DNA of 64,000 bases from Xiphydria camelus (Eukaryota; Arthropoda; Insecta; Hymenoptera; Xiphydriidae). Positions 21,100-33,290 of the stretch are shown here, piece by piece (within the stretch, counting starts at the first letter, position 1; each line of letters opens with the position of its first letter). The notes under the pieces were generated by a model. It saw only the letters and a list, made by a program, of their open reading frames with translations. It was not told the origin of the DNA and did not search any database. The stretch is from positions 21,316,024-21,380,023 of the forward strand of contig OY783191.1 of assembly GCA_963678675.1 (NCBI GenBank). The letters are read 5' to 3'. The position numbers were made by a program, and so were the translations under genes.

Positions 21100-22235
21100 T
21101 TTTTAAGATCATACCTATGTTCTTGATTCTAGAAATATTTTTTATCCCGTAGTGGACACACCTCCTAAATATAACGCAGTGGCCACACTGGGTCCAATTG
21201 ACCCCATTCAGAAAAACAGTTGCTATTTGCGTTCTTTTTAATGTATCGACTCAAACTTTAAACTGGAATTTAGTTTAAGGGTTCCTCTTTATAATCCAAT
21301 AATTCTATTCTCCTTTTTTAAATTTGTTTATATTGAAAAAACGCGAGAAAAAAATTTGTCGAGAAATTTGCCTTTTTTCACCAAAATATTCATCAAAATT
21401 TCAATTTTTGAATTAGAGTAAAAAAAGTTCTTCAGTTCTACTCTCGAAATACTATACTTTTAAGAAAAAAAATAGAATTATATCGACCTTTTCAAAAAGT
21501 GTATTTATTTTGAAGTTTGAAGTTATCAATTCTAATGAATCTCGTGAAATGAGATAAATCAATTTTGAAGGTGTAAAATAAAGTGAACAAGTTTTTTAAT
21601 TTGAAAGATTATATATTTTATGAAGTATAATATTGCAATAAAGTAAAAAATATATGAAATTTGGAAAATCAATCGTGTCCCGTGCAATCGGTACATAAGT
21701 ATGTGAAATTATTTTCCGGCTAAAAAAAATATAACAATCCGTGCATTGGTACTTACAGCACACTTTGACGATAAAAAAGAATTTTTTAGCGCACGTTTTT
21801 TTTTTCACTTTCGCCACACTATGGTCACCTAGAATAGGTTCTAATTCATTCGTATCCATAAAAATATTTTAAAAAGGATAAACATATCGTCTAAAATATA
21901 CTTCTTTGCGTCATTAGGTCGTATGTTTCACACAGTTCTACCAATTTTTAACCGTTTGAATACCTGGAATGAGGGACCTTAAATGAAAAGCTCCGACTGG
22001 CTTCGAACCGGCTTGAAGCCCGACATAGTTTGCTTAAATTCTATACGTGAGGTATTCCATGCAACCTCGACACTCATCTTTCCCTCACCTTCTTCGATTT
22101 CGTCGCTAATTTTTTTTCTAACAAGGTGTCCACTCAATTCCATTCACAAAATTTCTTGACTTTTCCCGGCATACCTGATTGAAATCACTAATTTTATCTG
22201 ACTTTTTAATTTTCAAGACGGTGATAATATAGTTC
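21100..22235. other. No gene recognised
   Basis: AT-rich sequence. The frame at 21596-21859 is low-complexity and unconvincing. AAGGTGTCCACTCAA at 22118 may pair with TTGAGTGGCTACC at 23072 as the ends of a decayed element. Confidence 0.35.
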
Positions 22236-22590
22236 ATATACAACCCGGTGCATAACTTACAGGCTAGTGACGCTGGTTGCATATCGGTACCCCGTTCGCT
22301 GCAGCTTCCTGTAATTTCATGGTATTACCGATAACTCGGATCAGAACCAAGTGGATCGAGTCAAGCGAAAAACACATTTCCTCAACTATTTAGAAAGAAC
22401 ATGAACTAGAATTTTGAAGTCAACACAATTCTAGATCAGGAGTTAAATAGTCGATGTTTTTTTACTTGACTCGATCCACTTGGTTCTGATCCGAGCCATG
22501 AAATTACAGGAAGCTGCAGTAAAGGAGGTGCCCCAACCGATATGTAACCAGCGTCGCTGGCCTGTAAGTTGTGCACCAGGTTGTATGTAT
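22236..22590. mobile_element. Foldback element, copy 2 of 3
   Basis: Arms GGTGCATAACTTACAGGCTA at about 22250 and its complement near 22572; the inner arms share GATCGAGTCAAGC and its complement. It is the same family as 19691-20069. Confidence 0.75.
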
Positions 22591-23535
22591 AGAAAAAAAT
22601 GTTTACGTGTTTATCCTATTCAAAATATTTCATATTTTGTAACGACAATCAGGCGAAGGGTAAAATTGACATACTAAAATCATTATACATGTATAGTGAA
22701 TAATTCTGAAATATGTTGATATTTATGTTATCACTTATCACGCAAGCGTTTATTTGAATTACATGAGTATGGACATAACATGAATGCACAGTTAGCTGTA
22801 CTTATACATACATATAGATTATAATTTTTAAATACATGGATACGTTTACTCTGTATTTCAACAGCTTATTCATGTTCAGAATTAGGTTAATGTGATATGA
22901 TAATTTTAATCAAAGTTACTACAAATTTAACATAAAATAATTGAAGAGAAGAATATCTAAAACCCACTGGATTTATTAAAAATTCCCTGACCACCAAAGA
23001 AATTCCCCGACATTTCCCTGACTTTTCCCAGATCGATCAAATTCCCTGACATTTCCCGGCTTTCTTGTTGAGTGGCTACCATGTCTTATTCTCTGAGCTT
23101 AAGCTATATATATTTAAATATATGTTCGATATTATTTTCAAAATTTAATTTTCCATAGTTTTCGAGATATGAATTTTTGAATGTTCATTTTAATAATCAA
23201 TTTTAGCAGATAAGGGAGTATTCAACTCACCATAACTTTAAATCTATAAGGTGAATCGCTAAATATGAATCTACAGGAGTGTTCATTTTGAAACATAATT
23301 TTTCCTCACCCGTGCCCATTTCGAGGACTTTTCCAGTCTATTTTTAGACCGTAAGATGGCGTTTTTCCCGCGTGACACCGACTGGGAGTCCGTAGACTAT
23401 TAAAAACACTTTACTCGGACTGATGCGAATACTTAGTCGAAGTGGGTCCTTTTTTCAAATTGACGAACGGAACGTGAAATGAACAGAGTATAGCTATCTC
23501 ACTGGCTTATACTATAGATAGTGCACATTTGCTTG
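22591..23535. other. No gene; CCCTGAC-type repeats
   Basis: 22980-23070 carries degenerate repeats of TTCCCTGACTTTTCCC and TTCCCCGACATTTCCC, a dispersed low-complexity motif. No coding region was recognised. Confidence 0.4.
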
Positions 23536-23537
23536 AA

Positions 23538-23800
23538 AATAATTACGACAAAATTTCAATGCTATTAAGTGGAGACTTCAATGCTAACTTCGTTTCCAAG
23601 GAAGCCCAACTTTTGGTTGACTTTTTATGTAATAAGTTAAATTTGAAAATGAACACCGATCTAGAAATACCTACCACGAGATCTGGGACTACAATTGATG
23701 TCGTGTTTTCACGATATTTAAGACAATTAAAATCAGTGGTTTATGTATCATATTTCATTTACCACAAACCTATTGTTTCTCTTATAAATTCTGAAGAAAT
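23538..23800 (+). pseudogene. Endonuclease-domain (EEP-type) C-terminal fragment
   Basis: The frame encodes ISMLLSGDFNANFVSKEAQL, where GDFN is the signature of the exonuclease-endonuclease-phosphatase fold, then a GTTIDVVFSR block (TxxD) and a final SYFIYHKPIVSL block with the conserved histidine. Such domains occur at the N-terminus of non-LTR retrotransposon proteins and at the C-terminus of some Helitron-like (Helentron) proteins. The short form with YHKP resembles the latter to me. No helicase or reverse transcriptase flanks it, so it is a fragment. Confidence 0.55.
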
Positions 23801-23899
23801 AAACAGAACTGAATAAAATGTCATGGTATTACTATTGTTGATTACTTGTTTCGTTTTCTTTTCTACCCATCAGTATCGAAGTTTCACTTCTTCTGCGCG

Positions 23900-23985
23900 T
23901 AGCGGACACGGGTTTTTTTACTTTAAAATATGTGTTTTTCCTAAAAAGGCTGGAAACTTTTCAAATGATCCACGTAGGTCAGCCT
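23900..23985 (+). mobile_element. mariner 3' terminal fragment
   Basis: AAAATATGTGTTTTTCCTAA then GGCTGGAAACTTTTCAAATG matches the end of the mariner at 7829-7890 in the opposite orientation. No coding sequence remains. Confidence 0.6.
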
Positions 23986-24420
23986 CGTCTAGAGACTCGA
24001 TCTAAATTTAGAAGTGTATATTCATTATTGTTTTAATTTCATAACGTCCCATATGGACATTATTTTTTCGCAACATTAAAAGCGTTTCATTATAAAAAGC
24101 ATTATAAATCGGACCTAGTCGTCGCCCAAACTCAGACCGCTAACCGAATTTTGGTTTATCTTTCCTGAGCTAAACGCAATTATCATTCGAGAGAGAATGA
24201 GTGTACATATATGCCACCAGCTCTGAATAAATGCTCTAGTATACAGTTCTTGCACTTTCAGTCTGTGTTTTCTCTAGCACTTTCATACCTGTCCTTTAGT
24301 CTAAAAAACTTGGAAATACGCACCTTTCAGGACCATCCAACAAGAAAAATAGTACAGTAAATCTAGATCCAATTTACATGTGAATCCATAAATTAAGTTG
24401 CTTGAGATGATTTATGGATC

Positions 24421-24588
24421 AATCGAAGGGGAAAAATCTCGCGAACAATATTCTGACGAGGTAACAGAAAATTTGTGAATGCAAACTTGTTTTCGCAACG
24501 TTTTTGTTAAATAAACAAATTTGCATTCACAAATTTTCTGTTACTACATCAGAATATTGTTCGCAAGATTTTTCCCTTTCGATTGCCC
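24421..24588. mobile_element. ~168-bp hairpin MITE
   Basis: Arms starting ATCGAAGGGGAAAAATCT and the complement at 24570-24588 are inverted, including GAACAATATTCTGA and ACAGAAAATTTGTGAATGCA. No clear target duplication. Confidence 0.7.
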
Positions 24589-24639
24589 CGGGGAAGTTTT
24601 CCCAACTTTCCCGGAACTACCAACGAAATAAAAAAGGTT

Positions 24640-24955
24640 ATAAAGTGTTTAATAATTTGTTTAGACAATAAACTTATGCAAATATCTTAGTAACGGTTAG
24701 AGATACGACAGAACGAAAAAAATTGTAAGACTACGTAAAGGTCGTTATTAATATTACCATAGAAAGAGAATCGATAATTTGTTTAAACAATAAACTTATT
24801 CAAATATCTCAGAAATGGGAAGAGATAGAGCAAAACGAAGAAAATTTAAGGGTTCAATAAAGGGAGTCGAACTTTCAGTTGCGATTATATCAACAGAGCG
24901 AGTCGATAATTGTTGAAACAATAAGCTTTTTCAAATATATCGGAAATGGGTATAT
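24640..24955 (-). repeat. Satellite segment, reverse orientation
   Basis: GCAAATATCT and the related forms TCAAATATCT and TCAAATATAT recur at about 24680, 24800 and 24930, next to CGATAATTTGTTTAAACAAT. This is the 5.9-7.8 kb ~135-bp family read in reverse. Confidence 0.7.
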
Positions 24956-24957
24956 AT

Positions 24958-25535
24958 GTCTGTGTGTAGTGCACACAAGCCCTGTAAAATTCCTATGCGC
25001 GTGCATTTATTGCAAGGTCAGTCACGCCCTAGTCGCTAGAGAGACTCCACTCGCTCCTACCGCCGATTGTGAAGTTCGCGGTGTTATTCGTTTTTTAACC
25101 GGAAAAAAATAAAAATGCGACTGAAATTCATCGTGAGTTGTGTAGCGTGTACGGTGAAGATGTTATGTCAAGGTCAATGGTTGCTCGTTGGCGCCAATCA
25201 TTCATTGATGGGAGAAAAACATAGCACGATGAGAACAACGAAGCGGCCGGCCCTCAACTTTACGCATTCCGAGTGTTGCCGAGCATGTTCGAAGGATCTT
25301 GGATTCCGATTGGTGCCTTACGTTTGATGAAATTCTTTATCAACTGCCTCCGAATATTAAGGTAAGCCGTGCAATACTTCACAGGATCATTTCTGATGAA
25401 AACGAATAACACCACGAACTTCACAATCGGCGGTAAGAACGACGAGTGAAGTCTCCATGGCGACTGGGGCGTGACTGACCCTGCGATGAATGCACGCGCA
25501 TAGGAATTTTAGAGGGCTTGCACTACACACAGAAA
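24958..25535. mobile_element. mariner-derived element with ~135-bp inverted ends
   Basis: Arms 24958-25097 and 25400-25533 are inverted (e.g. AACTTCACAATCGGCGG near 25408). On the plus strand between them, 25155-25220 encodes GEDVMSRSMVARWRQSFIDG and 25325-25400 encodes DEILYQLPPNIKVSRAILHR, both mariner N-terminal helix-turn-helix pieces in different frames. The catalytic domain is absent. Confidence 0.65.
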
Positions 25536-25740
25536 AATATTCCCTTCAAATTGCAAACGTTTCCCGCTAACTAAACGGGTTTAGAAAAAAATAGTGCAAC
25601 TCACTTTTGAGCCACCCTTCGTATATTATTAAAAACACGGTTTATAAGCTTCATCAAAATTGTCTGTTCATAGTATGTTATTGTAATATTAAGTTAATAC
25701 GGATACGAATTCATTAATATTCGACTTTTTTTTCAGAAAC

Positions 25741-26160
25741 ATGACCGAGTTTCTCAACGAATTGAAAGCAGACGTAGCAAGAACTATGAAGTCCAAGAAA
25801 AGCTAACTTAAGCAGATGAAGAAAGTGCTGAAAAAGCGGCGGAAAAAAGCTCCTACAACACCCGAAGGTTTACCGTTCAAGAAAATAAAAAAACTGTTAA
25901 ATTTCAATGAGGCATCAGATGACGAGTGTAAGCAGATGATAATTATTATTTTACAAATGTAAATTACTTTAGGTGTTTCTATCAATATTTTCCCCTTGAA
26001 TCCTTTAGTACCAATGCATAGGCGTCTTAAAATATAATAATATAAAATATTACAGGATGTTCCAGGTGCACCGGATATCATGGATAATAGTAAAGTCCTT
26101 ACGAAAATCTCAGATGATAGTCGTGATAGAAAAATGTCGACTGAAGAATATTATTCAACT
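25741..26160 (+). pseudogene. Lysine-rich coding-like segments of unknown gene
   Basis: 25741-25804 reads MTEFLNELKADVARTMKSKK then a stop. 25812-25930 in another frame is KKVLKKRRKKAPTTPEGLPF and continues to NEASDDE. After a gap ending in TATTACAG at about 26055, 26056-26160 reads DVPGAPDIMDNSKVLTKISD and RKMSTEEYYSTIQ. The composition is protein-like and an intron is plausible, though the donor phase does not fit. The Tc-like element begins right where the coding stops. I do not recognise the protein. Confidence 0.3.
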
Positions 26161-26161
26161 A

Positions 26162-27245
26162 TACAGGGTGTGCCATTTGAAACAATCCACCTAAATATCT
26201 CCTGAGGAGGGCAAGTGATAGGATATTTTTAGTGACATAAATTGTAGGGTTTGAGGGGACATTTGATGCATGCGTTTTTTTTGGAGCTTTTAAGGCCGTG
26301 CTTGCAAGCTGCAAGCACAAGGAGCTTTTTTTCAAATGGCAATCGCATTTTTCACCCCAATGAAACTTGTCCGCCTTGATGAGTTGTTTTCAAATACCTC
26401 ATCATTCATGTCAATTCCTTCGATTTTACTCGAAAAATGCGACGAAAATGAGTTCTGGTATCAAACTGAAGATTCACATACCCTTGATGCGTGTTGGCGT
26501 GGATGATTGTTCCGCTAATCCATTCACCAACCGTACTTATGGAATGTAAACAATGACAAAGAATTCCCCATTACCTCGAATATTCTGTTATTCGAAACAG
26601 TTTCAATTTAACCAGAATCGAGTTAGTATCGCCTGTAATTTCATTGAACACATTACGATGTACTCAGCGAGTGAAATTGTGGATATTTTACTCGTCTTAG
26701 GAGAGTGCTGAGGATTCTATCAAGCCGCTGCCCGGACATATCAAGAACCCTAATCGCCGACGTCATCCCACACATGTAGTAATTCGCAACATTGAACGAA
26801 ATTGTAGGAGAGGACGAATTTATCGACGACGGCAACTACAACAACAAGGCATTAATCGTAATGATCCTCGAGCTGTTGCCATTCTCGCTATGATTCACAT
26901 GAATCCGCACATCAGTTTGAGAGAAATCGAACGAGATTTAGGTGCACCACGGAGCACCGTCCAAAGAATCCTCCGATCTGGCCGTTACCATCCGTATCAT
27001 ATAACGTTGTCCACGCAAGACCGACGGAATCGTGTCGACTTTTGTAATTGGGCCTTGCAAAGACAATGAAGATCCGAATTTTTTCCAGTACATTCTCTTC
27101 AGTGACGAGGCAAATTGTCATTATTGGTCAAGGGAAAATCCTCGCTGGAGTCAACACATTGATCATCAGCATCATTGGAAAGTGAACGTGTGGTGCGGTA
27201 TCGTCGATGAGCAAGTGATAGGTCCATACTTTTTCCCCGGCTAGT
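26162..27245 (+). pseudogene. Tc-like transposase remnant, truncated by Gypsy
   Basis: After a possible end ACAGGGTGTGCCATTTGAAA, about 26655-27060 encodes an N-terminal helix-turn-helix region (NPHISLREIERDLGAPRSTV, then QRILRSGRYHPY) in one frame. After a stop near 27069, it continues FQYILFSDEANCHYWSRENP and WCGIVDEQVIGPYFFPG. SDEA carries the first catalytic aspartate; the second lies in the lost part. Coding stops at 27241, where the Gypsy body begins. Confidence 0.7.
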
Positions 27246-27332
27246 CCTTTCCCGAACTGCAGGGAAGATTCGCCAACGGCCCGCAGGACCTCGGGGGGAG
27301 TGTCATCGGGAGACTCCTACTCGATTATGAGG

Positions 27333-28965
27333 CTCGAATTTTGCCGGGGACACGCCCGAGCGGGGAGAGACGCCACCCACGACATCGGCAACGCACGAGA
27401 GGCCACCGGGAACTGAAGCTCCACCGTTACTGGCAACAGATGCTCCCTGGCTGCCCCGGTCGTCGACGGCTCCGACGAGGGTCACGGAATCGCTGCCACG
27501 TAAAATTGTCAGCGCGTACGTGAGAGAGCCTATCGTTCCTCCGATCGACACGACGATCGGAAGAATGGAAGTCCTGGACCGGAACGCAGGACCGCCGATA
27601 CCGAGGCCCGACGCTCGGTCGACCGTCGCAGCGCAGGAGCTCTCTCCATCGGCCCCGAGGCCGAGGGTGCTCGCGGAACGGCCAGGACCCATGCCTCCCG
27701 AACAGGAGCCTATTGGATCTCGGGCGAATGTCTCGCGTACGGCCCGCGAAGACCTAGAAAGCGAGATCGGCCAGGCCGTCCGGCGCATACTGACGGCACA
27801 TCTAGGGCCTCAAGAAAGGGGCGAGAGAGGGCGAGAGGACGCTTGTTCCCGACCGCCGATCGCCACTACCCAGGCCGCGAGACCACAGACGACCGTTTCT
27901 CCGCGTCCCGTGGAGCGACTGAGACTCAGTGAAGAAGCTTCTCGGCGAGACGGAGCGGTGGCTTTCGCGCGGAATAGCTCCCCGATGCGACACCACGTCA
28001 CCCCGCCAGACTTCCCCGGTTCGGGAATCGTACAGAACACACCCGAGCACGACCGGACTCAGCACGGGACTGCCTACTCCGCACCGAGAGATCCGACCAC
28101 CATCGTCCATCGATGGAGACTAAGTTACGCCGGCCGACGCGATGGAAGTGCGGAGGACTTTATCGAAAAGGTGGAAGATCGAGCGGAATTCGCCCGTCTC
28201 GATCTCAACAGTCTCCTCGCCGCCATGCCTTCGATCCTGGATGACTTGTCTCGACAGTGGGCCCACCAGCGAAAGGGGCAGTGGTCCACCTGGGCCGAGT
28301 TCCGACGGGATTTCCTCGTACGATTCGGAACACGCGACTTGGAATGAACGCTAGACGACTTTCTGCGTAAGCGTACGCAGGGGGAACAGGAGACCGCCGT
28401 CGAATTTATAACCTGCCTCGAATCTAGCGCCGCGCGGATGAGACGTCCCCCTCACCCCGAGGACCTGGCTCGTCTCGCGCTCCGCAACATGCGCCCGGAA
28501 TACCAACGGGAAATCCGCAGGGAGGATGTCGCCTCCCTGGAAGATTTAATCGACTTGGCCACTGCGCGGGAAGAAATCTGGGCTACCATCCGTCGATTCC
28601 AACCCCCGCCCCCGAATGAGGAGGTCACCGGTGCTTTTCCGTACCGGACCGAACGAGCTGGCCGTAATCGACGGGGAGCACCCGCGGTGCATGCGGTGAC
28701 CTCGACGGAGGGAACAACCGCCGCACGAGCACCGAGGTCAGCTCCCCCGTCGCAACCAGCGAAAGGCACGACAACGTCTCGAACGTCGAAGTCTTCCGCA
28801 GGTGGACAGAAGACGGCGGGAGAGGTCGACCGGACCACCGACAGGGACGTACGGTGTTGGAACTGCTCCAGTCCAGACCACCGTTTGCGTCGATGCTCGG
28901 AACCGCGTGTAAAGGACTACTGCTACCGGTGCAATAAAGGAACCCCGGATCCCCGCTGCCGATGA
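27333..28965 (+). pseudogene. Gypsy gag-like region
   Basis: One frame is open from 27333 (no ATG until about 27565) to a TGA at 28345-28347, then continues in the same frame to 28965. The part around 28090-28620 has the layout of a retrotransposon capsid. Near 28855 a zinc knuckle CWNCSSPDHRLRRC (CX2CX4HX4C) is followed by a second cysteine motif (YCYRCNKG). It would form the particle shell and bind RNA. The internal stop and missing 5' leader suggest decay and truncation. Confidence 0.7.
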
Positions 28966-31900
28966 TGCCAGGGAAACGGGAAAGTGGGAGAGCACGCGTA
29001 AACGAATCGACTCCCCCCACTTTCGACGAGACGACGCCTCATCATCCTGCCGAAATCCCCGCCTCGCCCACGGAATCGCCGAACGAACCGAAGATAACCC
29101 CGGACGCGCGCCCGTCGACTCGCCTAGGAGGTCGCGGCGAATCCCGGCGAAAAAACGGAGGTCTACGATCGGGGCGTCCTCGGAAACACCGAGGCCCCCG
29201 AATACAACCCCGAAGGAAACGCTGGGCTCCTCAACGCCAGCTCCGCCGTACGAAAGGCCGAAGGAACGGAGGTCGACACGCGAGTCATCTTCGGAAACAC
29301 CGAACGACTCGAAACGGACCTCAACGACGGAAACCGTTCCGCCTTCGGCAACGCCACGTGCCGCGAGCGAAGGAGTAACGGCAAGATCCGACCGAACGGA
29401 AGAAGCGTATTCCGAATGTCGGAACGCTACTCCACTCGTTTCGCCAACGGTGCCGCGGGTCGCGGTCCCGGATCCATACGATGTCATTGAGGAATACGAT
29501 CCTCCGGAACCCTCGCGGGCGCTGATATGTGAGTGGAGGCCGCTGACGAAAGCGGATACGTTTTTCGACGGTGACATCCCGACGGAAACGCAAGCCTTGG
29601 TACATGTCGACGACATCCTCACGGTGGAGGGCGACGCGCACCCTTTGATACGGGTCCTCGTCAATGGACACCAACTTAACGCCTTGCTCGACACGGGATC
29701 CACAAGAACATACATGGGAGCAGTCGGCCTCCAACCGCAATTCCGCGAAGGGATACCGATCCAAACACCAAGAGCGGGTTGCATCAAAACGGCAAACGGT
29801 AGCCTAGAGGTAGTACGGGAAGAATTGACTCTACCTCTGCGGATTGACAACCTCGAACTCGACCACGACATTCGAATCGTCCCGAGTTTAGCCATCGATA
29901 TGATCCTCGGAATGGACTTCATCACCCGCTTCGGAGTCTCCATCGACGGATCAGCGAATTCGTGGACTTCGAATCGGACGGGCAGAACGTATTCGTTTCT
30001 CGGTCCCGACGACCTTGACGAACGCAGCGAAGAGTCATGTTACGGGATCGCAGAGCTTTCTCCGGACGAGGCGAAGGAGCTCGACGGCCTCTTGCAACGC
30101 GAGCTCCCACAGGTCTCGGGAAAAACCGGGTGCACGGGGTTAATCGAACACCGCATCGACGTTCAAGGGCACGCGGCCATCAAGCAGCGGTACTACCTCG
30201 TGTCACCACCCGTACGAGAGGCAATGTATGCAGAAGTCGATTGCATGCTTGCCGAGGGAATCATCGAGCCGTCGAACAGCGAATGGTCCTCGCCGATCGT
30301 GATGGTAAGAAAACCAAGTAGAAAATATCGATTCTGCTTGGATTTTCGAAAGGTCAATGCGGTATCGAAGAAGGATGCCTATCCATTACCGTACATGGAG
30401 GGCATCCTGACCAAACTGCGGGCCGCCCGATACATCTCGACGATCGACTTGAGCCAGGCGTAGCACCAAATCCCGCTGGAAGAGTCCAGCAAGGAAGTGA
30501 CGGCGTTCACTGTTCCGGGAAGAGGACTCTTCCAGTTTCGCCGGATGCCATTTGGACTCTCGGGTGCGCCGGCGACGTTCCAGCGTTTACTCGACCGGCT
30601 AATCGGGTCGGAAATGGAACCGTACGCCTTCGCTTACCTCGATGATATCATCGTTGTCACCCCCACGTTCGAGGAACACCTAAATTGGTTGCAGACCGTA
30701 TTGCAGAAAATCGAAAGGGCCGGATTAACAATCAACCCGGAAAAATGCGAGTTCTGCCACGACGAGGTTCGATATCTCGGATTCCGCGTCAACCGACACG
30801 GGTTACAAACGGATCCCGAGAAGGTGGAGCAGATTCGATTATATCTACCACCGAAGAACCTCCGCCAACTGCGATGGTTCCTGGGGATGACATCGTGGTA
30901 TCGCCGATTCATACCGAACTTCGCGGAGAGATCGACGCCGCTCACGAGTTTGCTAAAGAAGAACGTGCGTTGGCAATGGCGGATCGAGCAGGAGAAAGCA
31001 TTTGGCGACATGAAGAACGCTATCGCGACGGCACGTATCCTGTCGACGCTGGATTTCTCGATTCCCTTCGTGCTACAAACGGACGCGAGCGATTACGGTA
31101 TCGGGGCAGTGCTAACGCAAACTGTCGAGGACATCGAGCACGTCATTGCGTTCGCGAGTCGAACCCTGTCAAACGCAGAACGGAATGACAGCACGACCGA
31201 AAAGGAGTGCCTCGGCGTCGTTTGGGCCATCCGAAAGTTCCGTCCATACGTCGAGGGATTCAAATTCACGGTGGTCACGGATCACAGCAGCTTACGGTGG
31301 TTGCATAATTTGAAAAGCCGGACGGAAGACTCGCGCGATGGGCCCTCGAGCTTCTGCAGTACGACTATGACATCGTCCATCGAAAAGGAGCGTGGCACCA
31401 CGTACCGGATGCATTGTCGCGCATGTTCGAACCGGAAGCACCGGCGGTCTTTGCAACGATCGATGAAGAACTCGTACCACCGTAGCCCACGGTACAATAG
31501 AAATGGTACGACCGACGTATCGAACACGTTCGACGGTTTCCAACGAACAACGGCGCATGGAAGGTCGAGAACGATCAACTTTATCGATACTGTCCGAACG
31601 CCTTCGTGGATCTGATCGTACCAGATCTAAACGCCTGGAAACTGGTCGTGCCACCGAATCAAAGAAAGGACGTCCTCGAGGAGGTACACGATGACCCGCA
31701 AGCCAGCCATCTCGGAGCAGCGAAATCGTATCTGCGGGCTCGAAAGAATTACTACTGGCCCGGAATGCACCAGGACGTCTTCGAATATGTACAACGGTGC
31801 ATTCCCTGCCAGAAGACGAAGGTCGAGCAACGGCCACCGCCAGGATTAATGGGTCAACGCAGCCTACATGGCCCCTGGAAAGTCGTAGCGGCCGACGTCA

Positions 31901-32756
31901 TGGGTGCACTGCCAAGGAGTCCGAACGGCTACAAATACGTACTCGTATTTCTTGATTTGCACAGCAAATGGATCGAGTGTATTCCTCTGCGCGCCGCGAC
32001 GGGGAAGCTCGTCCTCAGGGCTTTCGAACGGGAGATCGTCTACCGCTGAGGCTGTCTGGACACGTTCTGGACGGATAACGGGACGGAATTCGTTAATAAA
32101 CAGATCAAGACGTACTTAAAGGGTGCGGAATACACTTCGCGACACTCCCGACGTACCACCCCCAAGCGAATCCCGTTGAGCGAATCAATCGAACGCTCAA
32201 GACCATGATCACCGCGTACGTGGACAATCATCGACACTGGGACGACCATCTACACCAGTTACAATTCGCGTACAACACGGCGGTGCATAGTACCCTGAAG
32301 ACGAGCCCGGCATTCGTGAATTTCGGACGTATACCCGCACCACTTCGTTTCGCTCGGCGGCTGTGATCGAGGGGAAAATCGTTCCCCCGACTCAAAATCC
32401 ACACGAATGGGTGGAAAGGATGCTTCGGATGTCCGAGATACACGATCTCGTTTTGGAATACCTCGAGGAAGCACACGAGAAGCAATCGAGTTATTATAAC
32501 CGTGGTCGCCGGGATGTCACGTACACGGAGGGTGACGTCGCCTGGGAACGATCGCACGTGCTATCGTCGGGAGCACTCGGGATCGCATCGAAACTCGCGC
32601 CGAAATTCGAAGGACCGTACCGAGTCGCGAAGGTCCTATCGCGTCGGACATGCTAACTCGTCGATCTAAGCGGCAAGTCGGTCGGAAAGCAACACGTGTC
32701 GGATCTAAAACCCGCGCGTATCGATAGCGACCAGACATATCAGCGACTAGCCGCGA
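28966..32756 (+). pseudogene. Gypsy pol (protease, RT, RNase H, integrase)
   Basis: The protease DTGS motif lies at about 29693. RT follows from about 30260, with a TAG interrupting it at 30461-30463 and the YLDD active site near 30638. RNase H acidic motifs (TDAS, EKEC, TDHS) lie at 31080-31290. The frame changes near 31325. The integrase HHCC zinc region is at about 31690-31815, its core acidic positions at about 31895 and 32073, with a TGA at 32047-32049 and a frame change near 32130. Further stops occur near 32364 and 32654. The product would copy and integrate the element; this copy cannot. Confidence 0.8.
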
Positions 32757-32791
32757 ACACGTGATATAAGAACGATGCACCCGCGCCTTAA

Positions 32792-33290
32792 GTGTTAGGG
32801 AATAACGATTCGTTCCTACCACACAGGACGATGGACGACTGGACGAGGGTGGCGGACGCCATCGGGGAGGCGGAAGACGAGGGACAATTGATCGACCTGG
32901 AGATAACCTCCAATCGGCCACCAGTACCGACGGTGTCCCTGCGACTTCGCGTTCCGCGCGCCTACCTGTGGCGCCGATTGGTTGGGAACGCAGAGCGAGC
33001 GCCGCCACGTCTGCAGGACACCGCCACCCAGACGTCGCCGCCAACACCCCGACGAATGGTTGACTACCTTACAGAGGTAGAAATGAAACCGACGGAAAGG
33101 GTGATCGTCTCGACGAAGTATCAAGGGAAAAATAAGAAACTATACCGGGCGGATGCGGGAATTGCTTCGAGATGGGGCATGCGTGGAGGCATTGCCCGAA
33201 GCCCCTGCGCGATAATTTCTGCCGGCGCTGCTGCTGGCAGAATTTGACGAACCGAGGCTGTGCAAGCTGCGGATACCCGAACAAATAAAG
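32792..33290 (+). pseudogene. Third open region with zinc-knuckle end after pol
   Basis: The frame from 32792 reads through LIDLEITSNRPPVPTVSLRL and ends in other frames. Between about 33150 and 33287 a different frame encodes CGNCFEMGHAWRHC (a CX2CX4HX4C knuckle), CRRCCWQ and CASC, then stops at TAA. This resembles a gag nucleocapsid tail but lies downstream of integrase. It could be a second gag fragment from another element or a genuine 3' ORF. A one-base slip near 33145 would connect the two parts. Confidence 0.45.

Noticed and set aside
27303..28110. Several minus-strand open frames opposite gag
   Set aside because: Shadows of the GC-rich gag frame.
28738..29943. 401-codon open frame on the minus strand
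   Set aside because: It is antisense to the Gypsy gag-pol junction and arises from the GC-rich, TCG-biased composition; no recognisable domain.
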